A DNA stretch of 64,000 bases, from assembly GCF_000001735.4 (NCBI RefSeq), contig NC_003070.9:9424001-9488000 (forward strand). Direction: 5' to 3'. The position numbers and the translations under genes are program-made. The stretch is from Arabidopsis thaliana (taxonomy: Eukaryota > Streptophyta > Magnoliopsida > Brassicales > Brassicaceae). Of this stretch, positions 22,923 through 33,917 are shown in pieces. The first letter of the stretch is position 1; each line of letters opens with the position of its first letter. The notes under the pieces are model-generated. The model did no database searches. It was not told where the DNA came from and worked only from the letters and a program-made list of their open reading frames with translations.

Positions 22923-24728
22923 TCAAGCTTCTTGTTTGTTGAAGACCAGAGGAAATTCATCGTAATGCTCCGAAACACCGTGTTTATCTGCCATGTTCTT
23001 CAAAGATTCATACACCTGAATCATCGTTGGCCTTTCCTTAGGCCTGGACACAACACAGCTACATGCGATTTTCAGGAACTGCAATATCTCCTCATCGTGT
23101 CCTTTATCACATATGCTTCTATCAATAGCGTCTTTGCTTCTACCAGTACCCAAATACTGACTCACCCAGTCAACTAAACTCCCTTTAAACCCTTCCACAC
23201 CGTTAATAACAGACAAAGGCTTTTGCCCTGTAACCAATTCAAGAAGCACAATCCCAAACCCATACACATCTCCTTTCAAAGACGCAACCATGGTGCTCGA
23301 ATACTCAGGCGCTACATAACCTAACTCCCCCAAATCCCCATTATTGAACGAGCTATCGTTCGAATCACGAGATCCAACTAGCTTTGCCAATCCGTAATCT
23401 GTTATCCGAGCATCAAAATCATCATCAAGAAGTATAACATTGGAGCTAATAAACTGATGCAAATACGGCGGTTGGCATCCATGATGCAACCAAGCTAACC
23501 CTTTAGCAGCTCCCACACCAATCGCACGCCGAGTCGGCCAATCCAAAACAGCATCACACAATCCACCATTGTGCAACTGAGAAAACAACGTACCATTAAC
23601 CATATGCTTATACACCAACAGTCTCTCATCTTCCACAACACAATACCCTAAAAGCGGCACCAAATTCGGATGTCTAAGCTCTCCTAACTTATTCATCTCC
23701 GACCTAAACTGTTTCTCACCAAACCCACAAGCACTAAGCCTCTTCACCGCAAGTGCAGACCCATCAGGTAAATCCGCTTTATACGAAACCCCAGTCCTCG
23801 ACGAAACATCGATATTCCCTGAACTAAAATTGTTCGTAGCAGCCATTAAATCACCCAATTTAATCTTCACAATAGGTTTCTGAAACAAAGTCACCTGAAC
23901 AAGCTTATGTGACCTCAACAAACCAATCCAATCACTATCATCCTTAGACTTCCCAGCACCATAACCTTTCTTCTTCCTACTACCTTCTCTAATAAAGAAC
24001 CACCAGAATATAACTAAACCAACGCACAAAGATCCAACAGCTCCAAGAACTCCAGCAACTATAATAATACTCAGATTTCTCCCATTCAACGCTCCACATC
24101 GCGATAAAGGCTTCCCACAAAGTCCGTTATTCCCGCTAAAATCGTCTCCTCCGAACCGAGCCAGCTCGGACGGAATCGTACCGGAGAGATCATTCCCTGC
24201 TAGAGAAAGACGTCGAAGGCGATCTAATCGACTCAACTGAGAAGGAATCGAACCAGAAAGCTTATTATCACTCAGAATCAAAGCGTTTAAGAACTTACAC
24301 TCAACGATCTGAGTCGGAATCGAACCACCAAGCTTATTCCCAGACAGATCTAACGTAACGAGATAAGGAAGCCACGAACAGATTTGAGAAGGAATCGAAC
24401 CAGAGAGATCGTTTCCAGAGAGATCCAGAGATTGTAAACTACGACAAAGCTTAAGAGACTCAGGAATCTCACCGGCGAGCTGCATCGATTGAAGCTGAAG
24501 AGAAATAATCCGATTCTCTTTCTCGTTCCAGCAGGAAACACCAGTGAGCTTACAAATCGAAGAAGCTGAAGAGTTTGGGAAAGACCAGGAACTGAGTCTA
24601 GAAGAAGGATCGATGAGTGAGTTTTTCAAACCTTGGAGACAGAGAACGTCGTCTTCAGCTGAAGAAGAAGAACAGAGAAACGAGCTTATGAAGAGAAGCC
24701 ATAAGAGTGTGATGAAGATCTTCTTCAT
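22923..24728 (-). CDS. BIR3: BIR3, LRR receptor pseudokinase
   Basis: A single intronless frame of 601 residues. Order: signal peptide (MKKIFITLLWLLFISSFLC), LRR N-cap (WNEKENR region), about five LRRs (LQSLDLSGNDLSGSIPSQIC and similar), one membrane span near 220-243 (IIIVAGVLGAVGSLCVGLVIFW), then a kinase-like domain. The ATP lysine is kept (LAVKRL), but the catalytic HRD is replaced by HQF (PYLHQFISSNVIL) and DFG by DYG (ITDYGLAK), so it should not phosphorylate. BIR3 is a plasma-membrane protein known to bind BAK1 and ligand-binding receptors, restraining immune and brassinosteroid signalling. The gene is transcribed towards the TNL pair and shares a 1.1 kb upstream region with the 3' end of the GT92 gene. 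Identity is from memory of BIR3 sequence and length. Confidence 0.93.
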   Translation of the reverse strand: MKKIFITLLWLLFISSFLCSSSSAEDDVLCLQGLKNSLIDPSSRLSSWSFPNSSASSICKLTGVSCWNEKENRIISLQLQSMQLAGEIPESLKLCRSLQSLDLSGNDLSGSIPSQICSWLPYLVTLDLSGNKLGGSIPTQIVECKFLNALILSDNKLSGSIPSQLSRLDRLRRLSLAGNDLSGTIPSELARFGGDDFSGNNGLCGKPLSRCGALNGRNLSIIIVAGVLGAVGSLCVGLVIFWWFFIREGSRKKKGYGAGKSKDDSDWIGLLRSHKLVQVTLFQKPIVKIKLGDLMAATNNFSSGNIDVSSRTGVSYKADLPDGSALAVKRLSACGFGEKQFRSEMNKLGELRHPNLVPLLGYCVVEDERLLVYKHMVNGTLFSQLHNGGLCDAVLDWPTRRAIGVGAAKGLAWLHHGCQPPYLHQFISSNVILLDDDFDARITDYGLAKLVGSRDSNDSSFNNGDLGELGYVAPEYSSTMVASLKGDVYGFGIVLLELVTGQKPLSVINGVEGFKGSLVDWVSQYLGTGRSKDAIDRSICDKGHDEEILQFLKIACSCVVSRPKERPTMIQVYESLKNMADKHGVSEHYDEFPLVFNKQEA

Positions 24729-25811
24729 GATTAAGGATGGATCTAGTTCTTCTTCTTAGGTTAAAAAGCAGAGAGAGCTTCTATGGCGGAAGAAGAATGG
24801 TCATTGACTGTGTGATACTGTTGAGAAAAGATGAGAAACTTTTTTTTTTTGTTGCTCTTTTGACTCTTTTTTTTTTTTAGTAACTTAGTGGAAATTAGTA
24901 TTTATCTTTTGTTTGGGGAAAAAGAATCTTCTTACAAAACGACACCGTTGGAAAAGCAAGTCTGAGAGAAGCAGAGGATATATACAAGTCAGTCTAGTCT
25001 ACTACTACATGTTACAATTGAAAGGGAAAGCTAATTTTTCAAAAAGGATAACACTTTTGGGTGAAGATTTTTTTTTCATTTCTTGTATTGATAGGTTTGC
25101 CTAAAATCAGACATGGAATTTTAGAACCATGATTCTTTAACTCTAACGTATCAATTTAATCAAAATTAAATTCTTCCTCTATTGATATTGATATAATGTG
25201 ACTTAAATGGGATTCTTTTTGTATGAAAGGTTGGTTGGCTGGTAATAAACTAATAATAATAAGTCACAAGAGTTTTGAACTTGTTATAAAGAAAAAGACA
25301 AAAATATTTTATTTTTTTAAAACAGAAGACATTATTACTAGAACTGAGGAAACAAAAAAAGACATTACTTGAACAAAAATGTGTTTTGGCCCATGGGCTT
25401 TCACAGCATTAACTTACATTTCAGCTCATGGGTTTCATGACTTTAGGCCCATAATCTTCATTGCCTCGAGACCAACCGTTTGTAATATTTAAACATTTCA
25501 TCTGAGATTCTAACTCGAAACCTAAGTACTACTACTACAAATTTCGTTCTTGAAATCTTTCACTTCCATTCATATAAGAACAAGAAAGAAAAACAAAAAA
25601 AAAGGGATTTAGCAGTGTTACCGAAATTTACATGTGGTAAACTCTAAGAAACAAAAGATATTATAAGCCAACTTTATCCCCCACCAATCAACAAAACCAA
25701 AAAAAAAATGTAAGTAACAAAAGAAAGAAATATTGATGTAGATTTTGTATGTATCCTTGTCAAATGTAAATAAAATGTACACCTGCTGCTGAATCAGAAA
25801 CCAACTAAAAG
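24729..25811. promoter_or_regulatory. BIR3 upstream region with site II motifs
   Basis: The interval holds the BIR3 promoter and the 3' UTR of the next minus-strand gene. GGCCCATGGGCTT at about 25388 and AGGCCCATAA at about 25445 are TCP-type site II (TGGGCC/T) elements. Poly-T tracts near 24840 and 24870 fall in the BIR3 leader. No further gene is seen. Confidence 0.5.
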
Positions 25812-27539
25812 TCATTCTTGTTGTTGCCTCTGCCACGGCAGATAACCAGTCACTTGATCAGCAAAATTCGACATAACCAAATCCTTCAATCCAGTGTCCC
25901 ACACTTCACAGAACCGTCGTTTCCAATCCGGCGGCTCGATTGCCTCTGTCCCGAGCCCTGGAGCTCGATCTTTAGACCCTTGATTCTGATTCTCTTGCCA
26001 GTCAACAACATAAGTAGCCACTCTTCTGTAAAACTTAGCTTTGAAAGTGTCCCAAACTTGGTACTTGTAATGGTTCACTACCGCAACACTCTCCACCAAA
26101 CTCATATGCCCCACTCCTTCTTTCAACTGAAAATGATGTACTTCATTGAGCAATGAGCTTGTGAGCAACTCAGGGCGGATTATCGACTTGTGTCTCTCGG
26201 GGTTCGCTTGTCTACAAGTGTAACCTACGGTCACGCCTTGTGATGGAACCGAGGTCAGACCGGATGGACCGTAGCTATGACAGTCCGTTCTGATCTCTCC
26301 AACCAAATCCCAAGAAGTGTAGTTCGATACAAGCGACTTCAAAGCGTTTTTGCTCGGTAAGCCTTGAGAGCGATGCGTAGGGAAGTAGTAGAACTCGTCG
26401 ACATCGAAGAATCCAACCCAATTGCATTCTTCTTTCGCTCTAACCGCACAATGCGAAAAACCGGCTTCTTGAGTCTTGATCCAAGGCCAAACATGTCGAC
26501 TCACATTGTAATTCTCCGAACTAAGCAACTCAATCTCCTCTTGTATACCATCATCGCTGTTGTTATCATATATAAACCAACGTTCGACACCGAGCCACGA
26601 GTGATACATGATCCATTCACGCAAGAACGGAGCTTGGTTCCATAACATTGTACAAACACAAAGCTCATGCTTAACTCCACTCTTCTTCTCCTTCTTCTCA
26701 ATCGAATCAGAACCGTAGATTCTCGCAACCGAAGGCAGAGCAGGGGTAGTTCTTCCTCTAGGATCAATGTGAATTACACTCACTCGAAACATCATCTCTG
26801 GATTTAGCTTCAAACTCTCAGGCAAACCACACCTCACAACTTCTTGCGCAGCAGCAATAGCTTGAGTCACCTCTTTCTCCTCCGAATTCTCAATCTCAAA
26901 TTGACACTTATAGTAAGAAGGATCTGATTCCTTGTGAGGTCTTCGAGTCAATCCTTTAACAAACACAACCACCGTGTCGCCGTCAATCACCGCCTCATAA
27001 CCAACCTTTTCCCAATTATGAACACGACGGCTCTGTTTCTTCATCTTCTTCTTCACCAAATCTCCACGGAATTGCAAATCAACAGATGAAGAATAGTTCA
27101 AAGGAGCATTAGGACATCGAACAATCGACCTAAACTCATCGAATTCATCACTAGAAATCGAGGGCAACACCAAAGTCTCTTCCTTTACTCCACGATAAAC
27201 ACAAACTAGGTTTTTTTCACCTTTCCCAATTCCGTGCGAAAGAATCAGCAATAAATGGTCAGGGAATTGAACTCTGTCTTCAACACTCAACGGAGGGAAT
27301 CTACCACGGTGAAACGAATCCATGGATGATGATAAAACGGAGAGAGTAGGAACACGAAGAGACGGTCTCAGAGAATCGGAACGAACAGAGAGTGTGGAGA
27401 TTCGGTCGGAAGATAAGAAGAAGAGCAAGACGAAGAAACAACAAAAGCATAAGATTAGATACCTTTGAGACAAGAACTGTACTTTTACTTGTTGTTTGTT
27501 TCGTACTTTCCTCTTCTTCCCATTCTCATACTCCGTCAT
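25812..27539 (-). CDS. Glycosyltransferase family 92 protein (DUF23, At1g27200 type)
   Basis: Intronless frame of 575 residues; I chose the ATG at 27539, because the one two codons upstream is in frame but less likely and would add only MK. A short basic N terminus is followed by a signal anchor near residues 27-45 (ILCFCCFFVLLFFLSS), so it should be a type II Golgi membrane protein. The C-terminal half holds the GT92 catalytic domain: CTMLWNQAPFLREWIMYHS, RWFIYDNNSDDG, and the metal-binding DxD-type motif in VGFFDVDEFYYF, followed by conserved CRQANPERHKSIIRPE. GT92 members transfer hexoses to cell-wall glycans; the GALS galactan synthases belong here, but the acceptor for this protein is unknown to me. 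Confidence 0.88.
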   Translation of the reverse strand: MTEYENGKKRKVRNKQQVKVQFLSQRYLILCFCCFFVLLFFLSSDRISTLSVRSDSLRPSLRVPTLSVLSSSMDSFHRGRFPPLSVEDRVQFPDHLLLILSHGIGKGEKNLVCVYRGVKEETLVLPSISSDEFDEFRSIVRCPNAPLNYSSSVDLQFRGDLVKKKMKKQSRRVHNWEKVGYEAVIDGDTVVVFVKGLTRRPHKESDPSYYKCQFEIENSEEKEVTQAIAAAQEVVRCGLPESLKLNPEMMFRVSVIHIDPRGRTTPALPSVARIYGSDSIEKKEKKSGVKHELCVCTMLWNQAPFLREWIMYHSWLGVERWFIYDNNSDDGIQEEIELLSSENYNVSRHVWPWIKTQEAGFSHCAVRAKEECNWVGFFDVDEFYYFPTHRSQGLPSKNALKSLVSNYTSWDLVGEIRTDCHSYGPSGLTSVPSQGVTVGYTCRQANPERHKSIIRPELLTSSLLNEVHHFQLKEGVGHMSLVESVAVVNHYKYQVWDTFKAKFYRRVATYVVDWQENQNQGSKDRAPGLGTEAIEPPDWKRRFCEVWDTGLKDLVMSNFADQVTGYLPWQRQQQE

Positions 27540-30500
27540 CTTCAAGAAAAATTGAAACTTTTTTCTTCTTCTGGTTTGTTAGAAACAGAGCAAAAGGGTG
27601 GTTGCTTAATAAACTGATCTAGAGAAGGTTTTTACTCGTGAAGAAGAGATCTGGTTTTTGCGCCGGCCGACAAAAGTACCTTCTTCTTGTTCCTTTTCTT
27701 TAAGAGAGATTAAAGAAAGGAAATATATAAAGGAATTTAATTTGTGAAATATTGTTTGATTTTGATTTGTTAAGAAAAAGGAAATAATCGTTGTGATAAA
27801 GAAGGAAAGAAACAAGGAAGACGCGTTTTTTCTTTACGAGTCGTTCTCGTAATCTTGTAAGCCACCGAAGATTAGTAGCACTAATCATTGTCTTACTTTT
27901 GGCTTAATTAAAAGTGTGATTAATTAAGGAGATTAAAGTGATTTTTATATGGCTTTTATGTTTTGTTTTGGTTTTAATAATTAAGACGAGAAGAGGCCAC
28001 TAGTTTTGCGACTTGTGTCAAAAGATGCGACGATGAGGTGGACCATATTCTCGTCTTTTGTTTTTTCATTTTTAATGTTTTGGGATTGAAGAAAAAGGAG
28101 GACCGATGATCCCGTGACAGTTGTGTTGCGTTGCGTGGTCTTTTAGTCTTACGGCAAATAATAATTGTTTTTCAAGATTCGCCGGAGGATGAGGAGGAGA
28201 ACCAAACTTGTTGGTACTAAGCATGATTGGATTATTGTAACTTGTGAGTAGTTAAGGCTGCTTATGTGTGTAGCAAAACGATTCGTCGGTATAGAATAAG
28301 TATGGTTGATTAGTTTAATTTGGTTGTATAAAAGAATTATCAAAGCGTTGAATGATGACATCAAAGATGAAATGAATCGAACCTAGTTATATATTTAGAT
28401 AGAACTGTTTATATCTATATAGTATTCTTTAAAGAATTGTTATAGGAAATGACCATCTTGCATAGTTCAATATTGGTCAAACAAAATCTTGTGAACATGT
28501 TTTGTCACTAACAAGCATGTTCAACTAGTTAATATTATTTTCCTTTTGAATGGTTTAGTTATCTAACGTAAACAGATTTGTTATATTAGTAATCTTTAGC
28601 TCTTAAATTGATGATATGATCAGCATCTTACAATTAGTTCGTCCGTCGTATTACAATGTAGGTCTTGATGAATGTGACGCTGAAGGCGATTTGTTCTTCA
28701 TCCATATTGCGTTGCCGACCTCAAAGGTTGGTTCATTCAATCAGTGAGTTTGAGAGAGCACATTTGCTAAGGGTATAGTAGTACAAATAATAATTTTTGT
28801 TTATCTTTGGATTTGAGATATTTTTTATAGCTTAGTTTGTCCTTTATAACCGACTTCTAGTATATATTTTTTTCCATTTCATTTTTAAGCTATTATTGAG
28901 ATTGATACGTGTGTCTTGTAAAATTATTGTGATTGTTATGTATATTGTAAGTTATACATAAATACATACTATATAATAAAGATATGCTTTTAATATAATA
29001 AAATTATTATGATTGTTATGGAGTTTGTGAAATTATTGTGATTGTTATGGATTTTGTTAGTTATACATTAAGTATATGATATATAAAAAAAATGACAAAC
29101 GAAAGAAAAGAGAATGCAATGAATTATTTATTGATCCCAATTAGTTATGTATGTTTGTGGTTAGCCAATGAGATATGTTGCAAATTAAGTAAACATGGTT
29201 GTCTAATTGAAGTTAATTAAGTTGTTTTTTTTTTTTTTGAAAAATCGTATACTGTTTGACTTTGTATCAAATGAGTCGTATTTTAGGCTGATAAAAAACC
29301 TTATTTAGAAGGTATTTAGAAATAAAAACCGTGTATTATATTGATCAATTCTGTAATATGATATATGGTCATATTATGAAAAGAAATTAGGCCAAAACTG
29401 GAAATGAGGAACGTGGAGATTAGGTATAGGGTTTTATAGGATAGTGCATGCCATAGTGGGAAGTTGCTGTGTACATTGCTTCAAATCGCTGGATTCATGT
29501 TCCTTTGTTCTCGCCCCCATTTTCTTTTATTTTTAAAAATTCTAACTAACAATGATTCTAATGAATATATAAATAAAATGTGCCTTCCATTACAATTATT
29601 CACCCATCATTTTATTCCCTTTCATGTTTGTTATTCTTGTTTTCTAATGATTACAATCAAACCAGCTACATTCTTCTTTCCGTTTCCCATACTTTATTTT
29701 TGTTGTTTATCTATACTTATATCTTCGTACGTATAGGCATACAAAACTTTAAACTTGTCCATCGATTTACTACCACTACGTACACTTGTTATTATATCAC
29801 AATGCGTCAAACAAACGTGTAACAAAATCAAACTATATGTATACTAATACTAGCTAACCCTCGGGGTATAAATGTGATGACATCGTATACATGCATGGTG
29901 AATTCCAAAACACTTTGTCTCTACGTAAATATTTCAAATAAAATAGTGTTGAGAACTCTCAATACATTTTTTGGGGGGGTTACTACCTAACAAGTAACAA
30001 ACTAACAACCATTTCCAAATTGTTACAATGTTGTAAACTTTTAAGACCCGGAGACCGGAGTAATCAGATCGATGGACGATGGTTCTGTTGGATTTATGTA
30101 AAAGCTGGTCGAGGATTCCACCGTCCTGGTCGAGTTTACAAAATACCACTAATTATGCATACAATGAAAAAAATACAATCAACTTATTATGTAGCAAAAT
30201 CGACCAAATTATACTTTCATAATTAGTTGAAAACTGGAAAAAAAAAAAAAAATGCACAAATTGAACTTAAGCTCCAAAACCAAAACCTTAATTCGCGGAA
30301 ATCAAGAAAGCAAAGGAGAATGGGCTATTAAGAAAGAAGATGCAACCCACTAACTATAAAGTATAAACGTAAACATTTGGAAAATGAGCTTTTTATTTAA
30401 AACGTTATGAAATCATTGGCCAAGGAGTTTCATTTTTTCTGTACTACATTGGCAAAACCCAATAAATGATACTGAAATTCAAACGTCACAAAATTCCACA

Positions 30501-31668
30501 ACGATTGGGTCACAAGTTACAACCCAAGTCAATCTTCAACCTTGGGCCCAATGGGGCGGCCTAAAAGTATCGAGCGATAGAGTTTCGGATATTCTGACCT
30601 CAAACCACGTGCGCAAACCACGATCTGCTCTTTTGCATACAAACCAAAAGAAATTTAGCTGACTCTTAAGTCTGACTCTGACTTATTTGGTTGTACTTAC
30701 GACGAATATACCAAAATATAGTGAAAACTAAACTAATCAAACCGAGTGTAAAAGAAAAAGAGTTGAACCAAGTATTTTATTCAACAACTAAAGAACCTAT
30801 GTCGTTAGAAAAAAACCCACAACACTTACAGTCTGATATGGTCTACTTCACGAGCACTAGATGTAAAACAGAATTTTTGTGTGAATAAATTTTACATTCG
30901 TTCAAAGTCCACAATCTCTTGATACTCCAAAAAGAAAAGAAAAATGGGATGAATATTCTCTTGTACATAATAATAATTCAAAATTTGCGGCCACCGGATT
31001 TGCCAAGTGATTAAATGATCCCTTGAATGTTCTCTTGTATTTTGGTCTCTATTTTTTTGAAATTAGGTTCGTCCATTGAAATGCGGGCCCTAAAACCTGA
31101 AACCAATGCAGGACTTTTGTGGTAGTCATGTTATTTACCTACCTTATCTTATCACTATTTATTACTACGAAAATCGTTTTTTTTTTTTGTAACAGACCGT
31201 CATAGGAATAGAACTATAGGAGTGGTAGCCAATAATTTCTGAGTTTCTGACACAGACATATGGAGTCTAATGTAGTCGTATCTGTATTGTCATCATTCTT
31301 CTTATATATCAGCAACCAATAATTCCTTTCTTCCCAAACGATTTTACAATACAGATCAGAGTAACACAAAACAGTATATACAAATCTTTGCATCATGGGT
31401 TTGTCATAACTCTAATGCTCACATTACCATAAATAATCAGATCTATTCACATGCATTTTACTCTTCTGAAACTCTATTATTTCACTCGCTGATTAAATTA
31501 CTAATACATGTGTGAGAGATTTGAAAATTCAAACAAGCGGTTTGAAGCAAAGCATCAAATCTGAGGGATTTTTTGGCTTTTCATTTTCAGCTTCTTGTGT
31601 TAGTGTCTGGTCAGCTTCAATTATCACATCACTTTCTTCTCAAAAAGTGCACTCTTTTCACTTTTGCT
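27540..31668. other. Four-kilobase AT-rich spacer
   Basis: It runs from the leader of the GT92 gene to the 3' UTR of the HEAT-repeat gene. I found no frame with a domain, no tRNA, and no clear transposon ends. Frames of 60-90 codons at 28.1, 29.5, 30.0, 30.7 and 31.2 kb are low complexity or lack any recognisable feature. A small GC-richer island lies at 30480-30650 (TTGGGCCCAATGGGG). Confidence 0.5.
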
Positions 31669-33917
31669 TCAAGTAGATAATCTGAAAACACAAAGCAAAC
31701 TTTTAGAACCATGTTTTTATAAGCTAAAGGAAACAGAGATTTTTTTTCTTTACTAAAAAGATGGTTTTACCTGGTGGTTGGTTTCTGTAGTGTTGTATGC
31801 ATACAGTCTTGGAACTGGTCTCTTCGTGATCTCTTTTGAAAAACTGAACCTCCTCTTTGACCGTTGTTCGTATCTGTTGATTCTCGCATCCCCTGGTCGT
31901 ACGCAGCCATTTCATTAGCTGTGTTTCTGTTCCGTGGTCTCTCCTCGGTTTTTCTCCAGAACTTGGGACTTAAGAACTCTGTACCAGGTAGTTTGGAACA
32001 ACTGTCTCCTGCGCAGCCACTACTATTCCTAGGAACTCTCCCGTTTGAAACCGCCAGATCGCACGATATTTCATCCAACGCCATCTCTAGACCGCTTACA
32101 CGAGACTCCAGAGACTGAATTCCACTCTGTGAGGTTCCCATGAATTTCTACATCCAAAATGAAAAAAAAAATCAGTGAGGATTGAGCTATCTACAACATT
32201 CATAACCAAACAATTTATCTACATAAAGGGACACTATGCTTATTAAAGACCAAGTGTATACCTGTAGTAAGTCTAAGAGACTAGACTGTTGGTTCTCAAT
32301 CAGAGCAAGCTGTTCCCGTATCAAAGACAGTTCCTCACTATCTTTCTTGCTCTCTTCAACATCATCTTTACAATTCTTTACAGAATCACCATCGTCACTA
32401 CAAGGTGCAACCCTTGAGCCAGACCTCAAACCACCAAAGCTCGATACTTTACTATCTTCCCTGCTTTTCTCAGAGATAGTATGTTTGATTATATCTGGTC
32501 CCCCTGAGTTAGCCTTCTCTTCTGTTTCTTCCGAAGATTTCTTTACCGGTGTAAAATGTGGTCCCTTGTTATCCACACTAGAGGCTTCTTCTACTAACAT
32601 GGTCATATTCCCTTGATTTCTTTTTGGAAGATTTTCTTTTTGTCTAGTTGCTGCATATGATCTATTCACAGGCAAAGATGGGGACCTCTTCATTATAGGC
32701 GTTACTTTCTTTGGCCTAGCGGATTTTAAACCAACGTCAATGGTGGAACTTCTCGTGACAGAGGAAAAGCATCCAATGTTACCATCATCTGAGAAATCAA
32801 ATTGAAGCAAGTCCCTAGTTTAATTTGCATTCTCACTGTATTGAGACAACTAAGTAATGACTACTAGTACATACCTGTTGAAGATCTTGATGGAGATAAA
32901 GAAGCTTCATCATCAGTTGAAACTTCCTTCCACAGATTCAATGCTCTATTCATAGTTTCTCTAACACTTTTCACCTACATTGTGAATCCACTAAGTCTCA
33001 AAATCTGATTTAAGATTGAACACAAAAACAAAACTTTAAGTCTCTATTTTTTTTACCTTATCAAATCTTCTACTCTCAAGAGCCGTCGTGCAAGTCTTCT
33101 TATACTGCGACGCCAAATCTTCCGCCGTCGCAACTTTACCCAACGCCTCAGCCGCAGACTTCCTCGCCGCCCAATCCTCACTGCTCAAAAACTCAATCAA
33201 AACCGGAACTAACCAATCCAAAACCGGTTTAGTTCCCGCACCACCGGCGGTAATTATACTCCCGACGGCACTCAACAACGCAGCTTTAGCCTTAAAACCA
33301 TCACTCTTAAGCAATTTCCCAATCTTAGGCAACGATTTTCTCAATTGCTCCGATTCCGGATCCGTCGCCGCATCAACAGACGCCGCTAAACACAACGCCG
33401 CTCCGATCTGCAGATTCGAATCACCTTCCTGAATCAAAGTCTCAATCAACGGCTTCGCGACGGAAGCAAAAGGCTGCCTCGTAACATGAGCCGACATATC
33501 AGCCGTCGCGACGGCGCAAGCAGAGCGAACGGAGGAATCCGGATCTCGGAGACGGCGAATAACAGTTGAAACCATCTTAGCAAGGTGAGGTGTTAGAGAA
33601 TCTCCGTGGTAACGAGAAAGAACCGATAAAAGAGCAACGCACTGTTTCCTCACCGGAGATTTAACGGAAGAGTCAGTGTTGTGGATACAGTTAAGAAACG
33701 GAGAGAAGGAATCGTGAGTAAGGTTTCTAGCGATTGAGTCAAGCTCAGCGGAAGCGAGAGCTAAAGTGTCACGATCAGCGAGCTTGTTGAGACAAGCGAT
33801 GACTCGTTGCTTTAGATCAGGTGGTGTTGACGGTGACTGTGAAGACGGAGATGTGGAAGAAGACGACGGAGATAATGAAATCGGTGGACTCGCCGGAAAT
33901 CGTCCGTGAACCGACAT
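31669..33917 (-). CDS. TORTIFOLIA1-like HEAT-repeat microtubule protein (At1g27210 type)
   Basis: Five exons on the minus strand, 33917-33057, 32974-32875, 32788-32262, 32147-31771 and 31681-31669, give 625 residues in one frame. After a Ser/Pro-rich start, residues about 35-285 form HEAT/armadillo helices (LKQRVIACLNKLADRDTLAL, PSVRKQCVALL-type and WAARKSAAEALGKVA repeats). A charged, Ser-rich linker follows (KKVTPIMKRSPSLPVNRSYA), then a coiled coil near 468-525 (LIREQLALIENQQSSLLDLL; SLESRVSGLEMALDEI) and a basic tail ending KPTTRLST. TOR1/SPIRAL2-family proteins bind cortical microtubules and control minus-end dynamics and directional cell growth. From memory this is TORL3. The last exon encodes only four residues plus the stop. 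Confidence 0.88.

Noticed and set aside
22932-23177. Plus-strand frame over BIR3
   Set aside because: It is a shadow of the BIR3 kinase domain with no domain of its own.
33088-33432. Plus-strand 114-codon frame over the HEAT-repeat gene
   Set aside because: It lies antisense to a well supported exon and has composition expected from the complementary strand.
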